Notes: a model not told the origin generated them from the letters alone. DNA of 64,000 bases from Thermodesulfobacteriota bacterium (GCA_034189135.1 JAXHVO010000115.1:1-64000), one strand, 5' to 3'; positions 1-9,156 are shown, counted from the stretch's first letter. Numbers and translations: made by a program.

Positions 1-203
1 GGTAGCCAAGATTTGATTTACTACTGGCTGCCATCATTTTGAACGGTAGTAATTTAATGAACGAACATAACCAACCGGCTGGCTCGTAAAACCATGACTT
101 TTCGTTCAGGCACTAGTTAGTAAACAATGTTCATAGCTTTATAAATGCGGTAACAATTAGTTCTAAAGTAACGAGCATTGAATTGATGGAGCAATGAAAT
201 GCT
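1..203. other. Leading intergenic region, no gene seen
   Basis: There is no convincing coding frame here. The first 32 bases form a weak imperfect inverted repeat (GGTAGCCA paired with TGGCTGCC). The region is AT-rich and should hold the promoter of the dehydrogenase gene that follows, but I could not pick a good -35/-10 pair. Confidence 0.4.
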
Positions 204-1589
204 TTGCCGCTTATTGGCAAACATGCTCCAAACAGGAGAAAGGAATTTTCAAAGGTGGAAAGAAGCCTGTTTTTGCCTCTTAAGAAGGAAAACCTTACCA
301 CCCTGGGGGTTTATTATAATTTTAAGAGTGGTCTGGTTACCTTTCGGGCGGCCAGGGAGTGGGATAAACAAATAGACTGGTCCGGATACAGCCGAGATTT
401 TACTGCTGAACATCCGCTTACCAGCCATACTGTCTATCTCGGTCACCAGGAAACCATTGATTTGTTTGAGAAATACAACCTGAAAGGTTACCTGGAAGAC
501 GTGGTGGAATTGATCAAAAAAGGGAAACATCAGGGGATCGAATGTTTTTTTGATCACAAACAAGATATCCACTTTATAAGCAACATGCACAGCAATACCC
601 TGGGCATAAATAATGGTTATCATGCCATCCGCAGTGGGGGGATACGCCGTCATGATACTGATAGCCCGGAAGTTGAGGTGATCATAGACGGGCTTAATCT
701 GAGCCGGGCCATGTCCTTTAAAAATGCCGGCGCCCAGATACCCTTCGGAGGCAGCAAAATTACAGTGCAGTGTGAGCCGGTGGATCTTAGCGATCATTAC
801 AGTATTGGTTTTCTTGCCTATGCCCTGAGCAGGACCCGGTCCTTTACCGGTCCTGACATGGGATTTTCTCCTGAATTGGCAGATGTGATGAGACGTGAGG
901 GATATTCGGTGAATATCGCGGGCGGTTTTGACAGCAAAATTGGTCCCACCGGAGGTCCCACGGCTTACGGAATCTATCTGGCATTAAAAGAGGCTGCCAC
1001 GTTCAAGTATGGAACCGACCGCCTGGCAGATAAAACCATCGTGGTGCAGGGCGTCGGGGCCGTTGGCTATCCCCTGGTGGAACAGTATCTTAGCAAAGAG
1101 GATGCGACCATTTATATTACTGACATTTCTCCCGATCCGGTGGAGAAATTGGTGACCCGATTTCCGGACCGCTTAAAAAAGATAGCTCCTGATGATGTCC
1201 TCACTGCGGAGGCAGACATCTTTGTTCCCTGTGCCATGGGGGGCATCCTGGATGAGTCGACCATTAAATCGGTCAAATTTTCGATTATTCTTGGCGCGGC
1301 CAACAACCAGCTCAGGGCTTCCAGCCAGGAAGAAGAAGCTAGGCTTGCAAGGCTCTTGGAAAAACAGGGCATTCTTTTTCAGGTAGACTGGATGCACAAT
1401 ACCGGCGGGGTCATTGCGGGGATGGAAGAATATATACGCCGGGAAAAAGCAAGCATGAAAAATATCCGGGAACATACCAATAAGGTTTGCAAGTATGGAA
1501 CCCGCCAAAATTTTAACGCGGCAAAAACAGAAGGCATCACTCCGACGGAGATGGCCTACAAATACTACAGCTCAAAAATTTACCAGTAA
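204..1589 (+). CDS. Glu/Leu/Phe/Val-family amino acid dehydrogenase
   Basis: This is probably a cytoplasmic NAD(P)-dependent oxidative deaminase of amino acids. Residues about 130-190 match the dehydrogenase dimerisation and catalytic region: an AMSFKNAG stretch followed by FGGSK places Lys173 and Lys185 where leucine dehydrogenase has its two active-site lysines. A Rossmann domain follows with VVQGVGAVG near residue 285. At 461 aa it is about 100 residues longer than typical leucine dehydrogenases, and the first 105 residues match nothing I know. The start is uncertain: TTG at 204 is the longest option, while GTG at 255 follows an AGGAG about 18 bases upstream. The aromatic/branched amino acid importer genes immediately downstream suggest a role in catabolism of an imported amino acid. 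The substrate cannot be read from sequence. Confidence 0.8.
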   Translation: MPLIGKHAPNRRKEFSKVERSLFLPLKKENLTTLGVYYNFKSGLVTFRAAREWDKQIDWSGYSRDFTAEHPLTSHTVYLGHQETIDLFEKYNLKGYLEDVVELIKKGKHQGIECFFDHKQDIHFISNMHSNTLGINNGYHAIRSGGIRRHDTDSPEVEVIIDGLNLSRAMSFKNAGAQIPFGGSKITVQCEPVDLSDHYSIGFLAYALSRTRSFTGPDMGFSPELADVMRREGYSVNIAGGFDSKIGPTGGPTAYGIYLALKEAATFKYGTDRLADKTIVVQGVGAVGYPLVEQYLSKEDATIYITDISPDPVEKLVTRFPDRLKKIAPDDVLTAEADIFVPCAMGGILDESTIKSVKFSIILGAANNQLRASSQEEEARLARLLEKQGILFQVDWMHNTGGVIAGMEEYIRREKASMKNIREHTNKVCKYGTRQNFNAAKTEGITPTEMAYKYYSSKIYQ

Positions 1590-1692
1590 CATGTTTATAT
1601 AGAATGCGGTTATTCGCTGATGGCCGCTGTATCATATAAGAGGTAACGGGAATGGTTTTATGAGTTAAACCTATTAAAAAGGAGGTAGTATT

Positions 1693-2688
1693 ATGAGGAA
1701 AATAACATTTATGCTGATGCTTTTATTAACCCTGGGACTTGTTTTCGGTTCCGGGATTTCAGCCAAGATGATTCGTATCGGTGAAGCTCAGATTGTTGCC
1801 CATCCTGCCCTTGATAACGATTCCAAAGGGTTTAAGGCCGCCCTTGCAGAAGAAGGCTTTATCGAGGGGAAAAATATCATCATTGATCGACAAAATGCAC
1901 AGGGTGACCAGCCTACCTGTGCAATTATTGCCAGAAAATTTGAAGACGATAGAGTGGATCTGGTTCATGCCATCAGCACGCCCAATGCCCAGGCCCAGGT
2001 AAAGGTAAGTAAGACGATACCCATTGTATTTTCTTCTGTGACCGATCCGGTGGCCACAGGTATTGTACCTAAAATGGGCAAGACCGGTACCCACGTCACC
2101 GGTGTAAGCGACAGGTGGCCCATCACCCTGCAGTGTGAAATGTATCAGGATCTGGTTCCTAATGTAAAGAAATGGGGGACGATATACAATCCTGGAGATA
2201 TTAATACCGCACCACATATCAAAGAGATGAAAAAAGCAGTAGGAGATATGGGCGGTAAGCTCATTGAGGCCCATGTTTCTACCAGCGCTGAAGTCATGCA
2301 GGCTATGCAAGGTCTGGTCGGCCGGGTGGACGCTATCCACATTACTTCCGACAATACCTGTGTTTCCGCATTTGAGTCTATTGTTAAAGTTTGCAACGCC
2401 AACGATATTGCCCTGTTTGCCGGTGATCGGGATAGTACTCCCAGGGGAGCGGTTGCCGCATATGGACCGGACTACTTTCTGGTGGGATACACTGCCGGGA
2501 AAAAGGCCGCAAGGATACTCAAAGGCGAAAAGCCGGGCAAAATTCCTGCAGGTCTTGCGTCCGAATATAGTCTCTGGGTCAGCTTGAAAAATGCCAAGGC
2601 ACAGGGAGTAAAACTGCCCAAAACATTGGTAAGAAAAGCAGCGGACAAGTTGTGGGACGAAAAAGGAAAAGTGATAAAAGGTAAATAA
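1693..2688 (+). CDS. ABC transporter substrate-binding protein, TrpX-like
   Basis: This is the periplasmic solute-binding subunit of the ABC importer encoded by this gene and the next two. Residues 1-24 are a clear signal peptide ending SGISA. The mature part follows the ABC_sub_bind family fold: IRIGEAQIVAHPALD at the start, DRQNAQGD near residue 66, and SVTDPVATGIV near 117. At 331 aa it has the usual length. The family is known for aromatic amino acids (TrpX in streptococci), but related proteins bind other ligands, so the substrate is an inference. A strong ribosome-binding site (AAGGAGGT) ends 7 bases before the ATG. A perfect hairpin separates it from the permease gene, which would favour excess binding protein. 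Confidence 0.85.
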   Translation: MRKITFMLMLLLTLGLVFGSGISAKMIRIGEAQIVAHPALDNDSKGFKAALAEEGFIEGKNIIIDRQNAQGDQPTCAIIARKFEDDRVDLVHAISTPNAQAQVKVSKTIPIVFSSVTDPVATGIVPKMGKTGTHVTGVSDRWPITLQCEMYQDLVPNVKKWGTIYNPGDINTAPHIKEMKKAVGDMGGKLIEAHVSTSAEVMQAMQGLVGRVDAIHITSDNTCVSAFESIVKVCNANDIALFAGDRDSTPRGAVAAYGPDYFLVGYTAGKKAARILKGEKPGKIPAGLASEYSLWVSLKNAKAQGVKLPKTLVRKAADKLWDEKGKVIKGK

Positions 2689-2705
2689 ATATTCAAGGTG
2701 AAAAT

Positions 2706-2732
2706 AGAGGGGAGGGGTTTCCTCCCCTCTTT
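2706..2732 (+). terminator. Hairpin between binding-protein and permease genes
   Basis: A perfect 10-bp stem (AGAGGGGAGG with CCTCCCCTCT) encloses a 5-base loop. Only about three T residues follow, so it is more likely a partial terminator or an mRNA-stabilising 3' structure than a full stop. Such hairpins after binding-protein genes commonly set subunit ratios in ABC operons. Confidence 0.6.
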
Positions 2733-2746
2733 AAAATGGTGAACAA

Positions 2747-3649
2747 ATGATATCGATGGGTTTATTCAGGACGATTCCTATATCCCTTGAACAGGGCCTG
2801 GCCTATGGTCTGGTGGCCCTGGGGATCGTCATTACTTTCCGGATTCTGGCATTCCCCGACCTTACCGTGGACGGCAGTTTTCCTCTGGGTGCGGCAGTCG
2901 TTTCGCGACTCATTATAGAGGGAGTATCACCGATCTTTGGTATATTTATGGCCATTATCTGCGGATTTGTGGCCAGTTGTTGTACCGGGTTTCTAAATAC
3001 AAAACTAAAGATCAACAGCCTTTTGGCCGGAATTTTGATGATGACCATGCTATATTCGGTAAACTTGCGTATAATGGGAAGATCGAATATTCAGTTACTT
3101 ACAGTAAACACACTGTTAACCCCTTTGGAAAACCTCGATATTAACCGGTTTATTCCTATCATCATTTTCTTCTTTATTGCCGTATTTGCCATCAAATTTC
3201 TTACGGATATGTTTTTTAATACCCAGATCGGCTTTGCCATGCGAGCGACAGGGGATAATGAGCAAATGATCCGTACCCTCGGAGTAAATACCGATCATAT
3301 GACTATTCTGGGGATCGGAATCTCAAATGCCTTTGTGGCCCTCTCAGGTGCGCTTGTTGCCCAGGATCAGGGTTTTTCTGATGTGGGAATGGGAATCGGC
3401 ATGATAGTTGCCGGGTTGGCTTCCATCATAATCGGGGAGGCGCTCTTCGGCAAAAAAACGGTCCAGCGAATGACTTTAGCGGCCATAGTCGGATCTATCA
3501 TTTACAAGCTTATCATCTCCTTAGGGCTCAGGCTGGGACTGGCCCCTACTGATTTGAAGATGGCCACCGGTGTAATGGTGATTTTAGCACTCGGCATTCC
3601 GGCCTTAAGAAAGGAAAAAGAAGGAAAGCTCCACCTGAGGGGGGTTTAG
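2747..3649 (+). CDS. ABC transporter permease, TrpY-like
   Basis: This is the inner-membrane permease of the importer. The 300-residue protein is strongly hydrophobic with about eight or nine membrane segments and belongs to the BPD_transp_2 (LivH/LivM/RbsC) superfamily. It shows the family features GIVITFRILAFPDLTVDGSF near the N terminus and GFAMRATGDNEQMIRTLG in the cytoplasmic coupling loop near residue 165. The ATG lies 14 bases after a weak GGTGA. The gene is followed 10 bases later by its ATPase gene. The charged C terminus (RKEKEGK) is cytoplasmic. Confidence 0.88.
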   Translation: MISMGLFRTIPISLEQGLAYGLVALGIVITFRILAFPDLTVDGSFPLGAAVVSRLIIEGVSPIFGIFMAIICGFVASCCTGFLNTKLKINSLLAGILMMTMLYSVNLRIMGRSNIQLLTVNTLLTPLENLDINRFIPIIIFFFIAVFAIKFLTDMFFNTQIGFAMRATGDNEQMIRTLGVNTDHMTILGIGISNAFVALSGALVAQDQGFSDVGMGIGMIVAGLASIIIGEALFGKKTVQRMTLAAIVGSIIYKLIISLGLRLGLAPTDLKMATGVMVILALGIPALRKEKEGKLHLRGV

Positions 3650-3659
3650 AAAAAAAGCA

Positions 3660-4439
3660 ATGATAAGACTTGAAAAGGTAACCAAAACTTTCTCAAAAGG
3701 CACCATAGACGAAAAGGTGGCCATCAATGGATTAAGCCTTCACGTTCAAAAGGGGGATTTTGTAACTGTCATCGGAAGTAACGGAGCAGGGAAGACCACT
3801 TTTTTAAATCTTACTTCCGGTACTTTTAGGCCTGATGAGGGCGAGATTTTTATCGATGGGTCCAATGTCACCCATTTGCCTGAACATCGGCGTGCAAAAT
3901 ATCTCGGCAGAATATTTCAGGACCCCTTAATGGGAACAGCGGCATCCATGACCATCGAAGAAAACCTTGCCATGGCCGATCTGCGCGGAAAACCAAGAGG
4001 CCTCCGCTGGGGAGTCACCAAATCATTGAGAGAACACTACCGCCATATACTCAGCGTGTTGGAGCTTGGGCTCGAAACCAGATTGAAAGACACCGTCAGT
4101 CTCCTCTCCGGAGGCCAGCGCCAATCAATGACGCTGCTTATGGTCACTCTGTCTTTGCCAAAACTGCTTCTCCTGGATGAACATACCGCAGCGCTTGATC
4201 CCAAAACGGCCCAGCGTGTAATGGACCTTACCAAAAAAATTGTCGAGAAAAACAACCTGACCACCATTATGGTGACCCACAATATGCAGCAGGCCATCAA
4301 ATACGGGAACCGTATGATCATGCTCCACGAGGGAAAAATCCAATTTGATATCCAGGGAAAAGAAAAAGCGGCTCTCACGGTTGAGGAGGTGGTCAGAAGA
4401 TTCGGAGCCGAACTCAAGGATGAAGCCTTGCTGGCTTAG
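3660..4439 (+). CDS. ABC transporter ATP-binding protein, TrpZ-like
   Basis: This is the nucleotide-binding subunit that powers the importer. The Walker A motif is GSNGAGKTT (about residue 40), the signature is LLSGGQRQ (about 149), and Walker B is LLLLDEHTAALD (about 173), followed by the switch histidine in MVTHNM. The length of 259 aa is normal. It starts 10 bases after the permease stop, so the genes at 1693-4439 form one operon, and the dehydrogenase upstream may be co-transcribed. Confidence 0.9.
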   Translation: MIRLEKVTKTFSKGTIDEKVAINGLSLHVQKGDFVTVIGSNGAGKTTFLNLTSGTFRPDEGEIFIDGSNVTHLPEHRRAKYLGRIFQDPLMGTAASMTIEENLAMADLRGKPRGLRWGVTKSLREHYRHILSVLELGLETRLKDTVSLLSGGQRQSMTLLMVTLSLPKLLLLDEHTAALDPKTAQRVMDLTKKIVEKNNLTTIMVTHNMQQAIKYGNRMIMLHEGKIQFDIQGKEKAALTVEEVVRRFGAELKDEALLA

Positions 4440-4817
4440 GCTGAAGAAAGATATGATCCTAGCTTCACCAATCTGTTACTGCTTCAATATCACACCGATG
4501 TGTAAAAGAGAAAAACGGCACCATTCCTGACTACAAAATCACCTTAATACAGACTTCGGTATTCGCCTGAAGGCCCTTAACCCACAACGACATTTATTGA
4601 TATCCATAATACATCTTTTTAACTTGTTTGAAAATAGCGATAAAATTTGGGGTGTTGTAAGTTTGTTTGCTAAACCTGGCAAAAAATCGAAAAGCAAATC
4701 GATAGTTACTTTTGGCGATATAAGCTATTGACGGTTTTGCAAAAATCAATGAAAGCTTCTCAAGAATAAAGATAAAAATATGTTGATTTATCTCTTAAAA
4801 AGAGATAGAGTGGCAGA
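4440..4817. other. Intergenic region before accessory patch
   Basis: This 378-base AT-rich stretch has no convincing gene; the short open frame running out of the ATPase gene has no family resemblance. Just before the next gene lies a small hairpin (ATCTCTT, 4-base loop, AAGAGAT at about 4790-4807). Base composition becomes AT-richer here and stays so to about 8.5 kb. Confidence 0.4.
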
Positions 4818-6113
4818 ATGAAAAATATTCTAGATATATTAATCGATGACTTTCATGAACGCGCTCTGCCTGAGCTAATGTTGCGCCATCAGTCAATGGT
4901 ATGGGTGCCGCGCAAAGCCAACGTTGTAGTCGGCATGAGGCGGTCCGGCAAGACATGGTTCTGTTATCAGCAAATGCGGGAGTTGCTGGAAAAAGGGCTG
5001 GAGAAGGAGCGTTTGCTCTACTTGAACTTCGAAGATGAGCGTCTGCTTCCATTTTCTGCTAATGACTTTCAACTGATATTAGAAACATATTATCGCAAGT
5101 TTCCTGCGTTTAAAAGTAAGCAGTGTTATTTGTTCCTTGATGAGGTCCAGCGAATCGAAGGTTGGGACAAGTTTGTCCGCCGGGTGCTTGACACCGAGAA
5201 ATTGTCGGTCTGTGTGACCGGTTCATCGTCAAAGCTCCTCAGCACAGAAATAGCTACCAGTTTGCGGGGCAGGTCGCTTACTACAGAAATATTCCCTTTT
5301 AGTTTCAGGGAATTTTTGAGCTTTAAAAAAGTTATTTTGAAATCAGGCCAGCGGTTTGGTTCCAAAACAAGGGCGATGCTGCAAAACCTGATTAGTCAGT
5401 ATATCAAGACAGGTGGATTCCCTGAAGTTCAAAATTTTGACGATGGGTTAAGGCGCGATGTGCTGCGAAACTATCTGGATGTGGTGATCCTTCGTGATGT
5501 TATAGAGCGGCATTCGATCACCAACACATTGGCCCTGAGATCTCTTATAAAGCATGTTATGAGCGCCCCGGCAACGCGCTTTAGCGTAAACAAGTTCTAC
5601 AATTCTTTAAGGAGCCAAGGTATTGCCTGCACAAAAAACAGTCTATATGATTACATAGATCATCTCGCAGACACCTTTCTTTTCTACCAGGTGCCGATAC
5701 ACTCGCGCTCGGAAAGAGCCCGCCGGGTGAATCCGAAAAAGATCTATGTTATTGATTCAGGGCTTCAGGAAGCCATGTCTCTTCGTATGATAGGAGATCG
5801 GGGAGCTCTGCTTGAGAATCTTGTTTACATGCATTTTCGCAGACAGGGACTTGCGCCTGAGTATTACGTTACAAAAAACGGAGTCGAGGTTGATTATGTA
5901 CTGTCTGCGAAAGATGGAGATGAATATCGGCTTATCCAGGTCTGCTGGGATATTCACGATCCGAATACGCAAAAACGGGAAGTCGGCGCATTGTTGTCGG
6001 CTATGGGTGAACTTGGTCTGAAACGTGGTACCATCGTAACCTGGCTGGATGAAGATCTATCCGATAAGCGCCTCGAAATCGTACCGGCCTGGAAGTGGCT
6101 GTTGGCCGAATAA
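4818..6113 (+). CDS. AAA ATPase with DUF4143 C-terminal domain
   Basis: This is a P-loop ATPase of the AAA_14/DUF4143 type, a family widespread in bacteria and archaea with no settled function. Walker A is GMRRSGKTW (about residue 38) and Walker B is CYLFLDEVQRIEGW (about 98). The family-typical GSSSKLLS (sensor-like) is at about 136. The C-terminal part contains the YYVTKNGVEVDYVL segment expected of the nuclease-like DUF4143 fold. At 431 aa it is full length. It stands alone, flanked by intergenic regions of more than 300 bases, at the edge of an AT-rich patch with toxin-antitoxin genes and gene remnants. This is consistent with horizontal acquisition, which is inference. Confidence 0.85.
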   Translation: MKNILDILIDDFHERALPELMLRHQSMVWVPRKANVVVGMRRSGKTWFCYQQMRELLEKGLEKERLLYLNFEDERLLPFSANDFQLILETYYRKFPAFKSKQCYLFLDEVQRIEGWDKFVRRVLDTEKLSVCVTGSSSKLLSTEIATSLRGRSLTTEIFPFSFREFLSFKKVILKSGQRFGSKTRAMLQNLISQYIKTGGFPEVQNFDDGLRRDVLRNYLDVVILRDVIERHSITNTLALRSLIKHVMSAPATRFSVNKFYNSLRSQGIACTKNSLYDYIDHLADTFLFYQVPIHSRSERARRVNPKKIYVIDSGLQEAMSLRMIGDRGALLENLVYMHFRRQGLAPEYYVTKNGVEVDYVLSAKDGDEYRLIQVCWDIHDPNTQKREVGALLSAMGELGLKRGTIVTWLDEDLSDKRLEIVPAWKWLLAE

Positions 6114-6430
6114 GATACGTCTGAATCGATAAGAGAATTTGGCACAATGAAAAGACGTACATTCAACTCGCTTTTTCTCCTACATTCGCAGCTCCAATAT
6201 TTCCGCTTCTCCCTATCTTGCTTAGGATTATATAATTCTTGTCTTTTCATTAAAAACAATGTAATATTAATATATTAGTAACTACTCACGTAGTCAGGCT
6301 TCAGCCTATCTACCTGAGTTACAAATACTGTTCACAAATTTCAGATATCAATAACATATTTTGAAATCAGTGTCATTTGTGATAAGCTATCACATGGCGT
6401 TTAAAAATACCATTATGCAAATTAAGAAAG
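6114..6430. other. Intergenic region with a small palindromic repeat
   Basis: No gene is seen. Positions 6282-6320 hold a hairpin-prone sequence beginning CTACTCACGTAGTCAG. A close relative, CTACTTACGTAGTTAG, occurs at 28184-28199 between the P-II gene and glnA, so this is a dispersed repeat. The rest is AT-rich and presumably carries the promoter of the downstream gene. Confidence 0.5.
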
Positions 6431-7362
6431 ATGACTGATATAAACCAATTAATTGAAGCTGATGAGGAAAATAGCAAACAATCGCAAAAACTTTTCAATC
6501 AGTTTGATCCCTTATTAATTACATCATTCGATGACGCATCAAATTTGTTCAATACTTTCTTCCGCTCTTTTAGTCATGGAGCAAGAGATGATGATACTCA
6601 GGGTTCAATTTCGGAATTAGCCAAAAAAGGGGGTCTTACAGAGTCAGAATTTAAAGAAGTCTTGGATGGGAATAAACCATCTAAATTAGCTGATGATCTG
6701 TTTAATGAAATAATCTCAAATAGAAACGACTTTTATAGTCGTCGGGCTCGTGCCCTTCTTCTATTGCATGCTTACCGTTCTTACATGTATGCCGCCACCG
6801 ATATTCGTCGATTAAGGGTAGGAACAGCATTAGGGTTTATGCGTTTAGAAATTGAATCTATAGCTTTAATGTCTTTATTTCAAGTTAATAACGAGCTTCC
6901 GTATAGATGGGTTAATTTAAAAGGCGATCAGCAGGGGAAGGCTTTTTTTAATAAAACCAAAAATAATGTTTCGGAATTCAGCATACAGTTTGACCTAACA
7001 GTTGAATGGAATCTAGCTTCATCGGCTGCTCAGCATTCTCGATTTATCGGATTAGTAGATGGCTTATCCATATCAAGGACTTCGCAATCCGATAGGTATG
7101 CCGATAATTTTAGTGTGGCTTTTCAAGATTTTGATCCAGAAAAACCTGAGCAAATGATTGTAAGGGCGCTTTACATATTACGGACTCAGGTCAAGTTACT
7201 AATCCCCTTCAGTTGGTACTTCCAGAGGTCTCAGATCCGCTGCTTTTAGAAACACGAATACCTAAGTTCATAAATAATATTGGCTTACTTTACAAAAAGT
7301 TCCAAAGGGAGTGTTCAGAGTTTCTTGAATCAATCGGCATTGAGTCTAAAACGAATGCATAA
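6431..7362 (+). pseudogene. Unknown protein gene with a frameshift near its 3' end
   Basis: The frame from 6431 encodes 272 residues and ends at 7249 after an unnatural tail (PFSWYFQRSQIRCF). From about 7190 another frame (register +2) continues with plausible coding sequence, reading QVTNPLQLVLPEVSDPLL and ending in LESIGIESKTNA at 7362. Joining the two frames gives a protein of about 309 residues. I recognise no domain. The protein is mostly helical and polar, with Arg-rich RRARALLLLHAYRSYM near residue 112. No homopolymer explains the shift, so it is either a real mutation or a sequencing error. The AT-rich context beside other gene remnants favours decay. Confidence 0.6.
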
Positions 7363-7491
7363 CATCAATTTTCACGCAGACATTTACCAAATGGGTCGAT
7401 TTGGGATGGTTAAGCTGGGAGTCCGGCACTTACTGCATTGAACAAAATTGATGAGAAGAAAAAGAAAAGAAGAAACTGAAAAGGTAACCAG

Positions 7492-7825
7492 ATGAAACTG
7501 ACCGATAATGAGATAAGGGATATTAATCGTTATTTGGAAGAAGGTAAACCGCTGCCGGAGAAGTATCGGTTTTTGCTGTTTGAGGATAAGCGAGAGGATA
7601 GAACTTGCAAGGAGTGTTGAAACGGGAAAATTGACAGAAGTCAGGATCGAAGGTTCTGTGCTTGAAAACGAGAGGTAGTCCTTTTGTACTAAAAAATACC
7701 GTATTTTGGAATTAAAAAGCGTGTTCCGGGAATGTCCGCCCGGTCGGCATAAAATAGCGGTAAAGATGGAGGGCATCTTCGGCAATAACACCGTGAAGAT
7801 AGTGGAAGTGATCTTAGGAGAATGA
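7492..7825 (+). pseudogene. Remnant, probably of a DNA methyltransferase gene
   Basis: From the ATG at 7492 a frame reads MKLTDNEIRDINRYLEEGK then PLPEKYRFLLFEDKRE, which resembles the N terminus of long site-specific DNA methyltransferases from memory. It stops at 7620. In the next register (from 7592) coding-like sequence continues, interrupted by TAG at 7676, and ends with GRHKIAVKMEGIFGNNTVKI and a stop at 7823-7825, which resembles the C terminus of the same kind of protein. The middle of the gene is missing. I see one frameshift, one in-frame stop and a large internal deletion. The family assignment is from recall and needs a search. Confidence 0.5.
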
Positions 7826-7830
7826 GAGTA

Positions 7831-8121
7831 ATGGAAAGAAATGAAATAATACATACTTTGCGAGGCTTTATGGCGATGAACAAAGATAGATACGAAATCT
7901 TACGGATCGGTGTTTTCGGTTCAGCGGCCAGAGACGATATGAATGAGCAAAGCGATATTGACGTTGTGGTTGAGCTTGACAAACCGGATTTGTTCTACCT
8001 CATCGGTATTAAACAAGATCTGGAGGAGAAGTTTCACAGGTCTGTAGATATTGTACGATACAGGGATAAAATGAATGCGTTCTTAAAGAAGAGAATAGAC
8101 AAGGAAGCTGTATATGTATGA
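7831..8121 (+). CDS. mntA: MntA-like nucleotidyltransferase antitoxin
   Basis: This is a minimal nucleotidyltransferase of about 96 residues. It carries the exact GS-x10-D-x-D motif (FGSAARDDMNEQSDIDVVVE) that binds metal and nucleotide. In the type VII toxin-antitoxin family such proteins neutralise HepT by AMPylating a tyrosine near its active site. The next gene overlaps it by 8 bases and encodes HepT, so the pairing is clear. The ATG at 7831 is preferred because TTAGGAG lies about 11 bases upstream; the ATG at 7822 sits too close to that site. Confidence 0.88.
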   Translation: MERNEIIHTLRGFMAMNKDRYEILRIGVFGSAARDDMNEQSDIDVVVELDKPDLFYLIGIKQDLEEKFHRSVDIVRYRDKMNAFLKKRIDKEAVYV

Positions 8122-8485
8122 CAAAGAGCTTGTTTTAGAAATACTGAGGCAAATTTATCAAGCAGCGCAAACAATCCTAATACGTTTTGGGCCTGTAAAA
8201 ACAGTGGGCGATTTTACAGACACGTCGGTGGGAATGGAAAAACTCGATAGCATTTGCATGCTGCTGATTGCAATTGGTGAAGCATTAAAGAACCTGGACA
8301 AGGTAACCCACCACACCCTTTTGCCTCTGTACCCTCAAGTTGACTGGAAAAAAGCCAAGGGCATGAGAGATATTATCAGTCATCATTATTTTGAAACAGA
8401 TGCGGATGTAATATACGACGTATGCAAAAATCATATTCCCGAACTGGCAAAAACCATCAGCAAAATGATTAGAAAATTTTCATAA
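8114..8485 (+). CDS. hepT: HepT-like HEPN ribonuclease toxin
   Basis: This is a HEPN-domain (DUF86) protein of 123 aa, the toxin of the MntA/HepT pair. The catalytic R-x4-H-x-Y motif is intact: RDIISHHY gives Arg85, His90 and Tyr92. The tyrosine is the residue AMPylated by MntA in characterised pairs. It overlaps the antitoxin gene by 8 bases, as expected for translational coupling. Both genes look intact, unlike the two remnants directly upstream. Confidence 0.88.
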   Translation: MYDKELVLEILRQIYQAAQTILIRFGPVKTVGDFTDTSVGMEKLDSICMLLIAIGEALKNLDKVTHHTLLPLYPQVDWKKAKGMRDIISHHYFETDADVIYDVCKNHIPELAKTISKMIRKFS

Positions 8486-8546
8486 ATAAAAGCATTTTTA
8501 AAACGCCTCATTTGGATTTGATAAATATGGAAGAGGTAGGATAGAG

Positions 8547-8936
8547 ATGAATACAAGGCCGGCTGGCAAAAAAGGCTTAATCCGAATTTGGCATGCATTA
8601 TTATACTCCTTAAACGGCCTGCGTCTTGCCATTACCCAGGAAACATCGTTTAAACAGGAGTTAGCTATTTATATTGTTCTTCTGTTGGTGCTTTTGTTTT
8701 TGCCGCTGTCCTTGCACTTCAAATGCTTATTGTTTTTTGCCAATACAATGGTGCTAATTGTTGAAATCATCAATTCAGCCATTGAATCGATTGTGGATAT
8801 GGCATCTCCGGATTATCATGACCTTGCCGAAAAGGGAAAGGATCTTGGGAGCGCAGCTGTGTTTATCAGTATGGTTTTGGTCATCATATTGTGGCTGTGT
8901 GCCATATATGTGATGCTTAGTGGCGGGGGTGTATAA
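8547..8936 (+). CDS. dgkA: Diacylglycerol kinase, DgkA type
   Basis: This small integral membrane kinase phosphorylates diacylglycerol to phosphatidic acid and so recycles lipid released during envelope modification. The 129-residue protein has the family length and three membrane segments. It carries the signature VEIINSAIESIVDMASPDYH (residues about 72-91) followed by LAEKGKDLGSAAVF, which includes the catalytic Glu. The ATG follows GAGGTAGGATAG, a reasonable ribosome-binding site. It converges on the minus-strand gene downstream. Confidence 0.92.
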   Translation: MNTRPAGKKGLIRIWHALLYSLNGLRLAITQETSFKQELAIYIVLLLVLLFLPLSLHFKCLLFFANTMVLIVEIINSAIESIVDMASPDYHDLAEKGKDLGSAAVFISMVLVIILWLCAIYVMLSGGGV

Positions 8937-9010
8937 CCATAAGCGTTAAGTTATTTTTGCGCTGGCTGGACTGCGGAAGGTTTACTGAAAAAATAAACAT
9001 CGAACATCAA

Positions 9011-9156
9011 ACGTTCAACATCGAATGTTGAATGAAAAAAGATGAAGAAACACAAACAGGTGTTAAATATTCGGCATTGGTTTTGATTCGATTTTAAAAT
9101 AATTTGAAGAGCGAAGCGACATCATTATTCGACATTAGACGTTCGATGTTGGACGT
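9011..9156. repeat. Imperfect inverted repeat between convergent genes
   Basis: The arms at 9011-9034 and 9133-9156 pair over about 24 bases with around five mismatches. They are made of alternating words such as ACGTTC, CATCGA and TGTTGAA. The right arm runs up to the stop codon of the minus-strand gene. A hairpin here could terminate transcription from both sides. Confidence 0.6.

Noticed and set aside
249-797. Long minus-strand frame opposite the dehydrogenase gene
   Set aside because: It lies entirely antisense to a clearly conserved enzyme and has no family features. Similar shadows occur opposite most genes here.
4345-4530. Short plus-strand frame running from the ABC ATPase gene into the gap
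   Set aside because: It overlaps the ATPase coding sequence out of frame and its extension is not protein-like.
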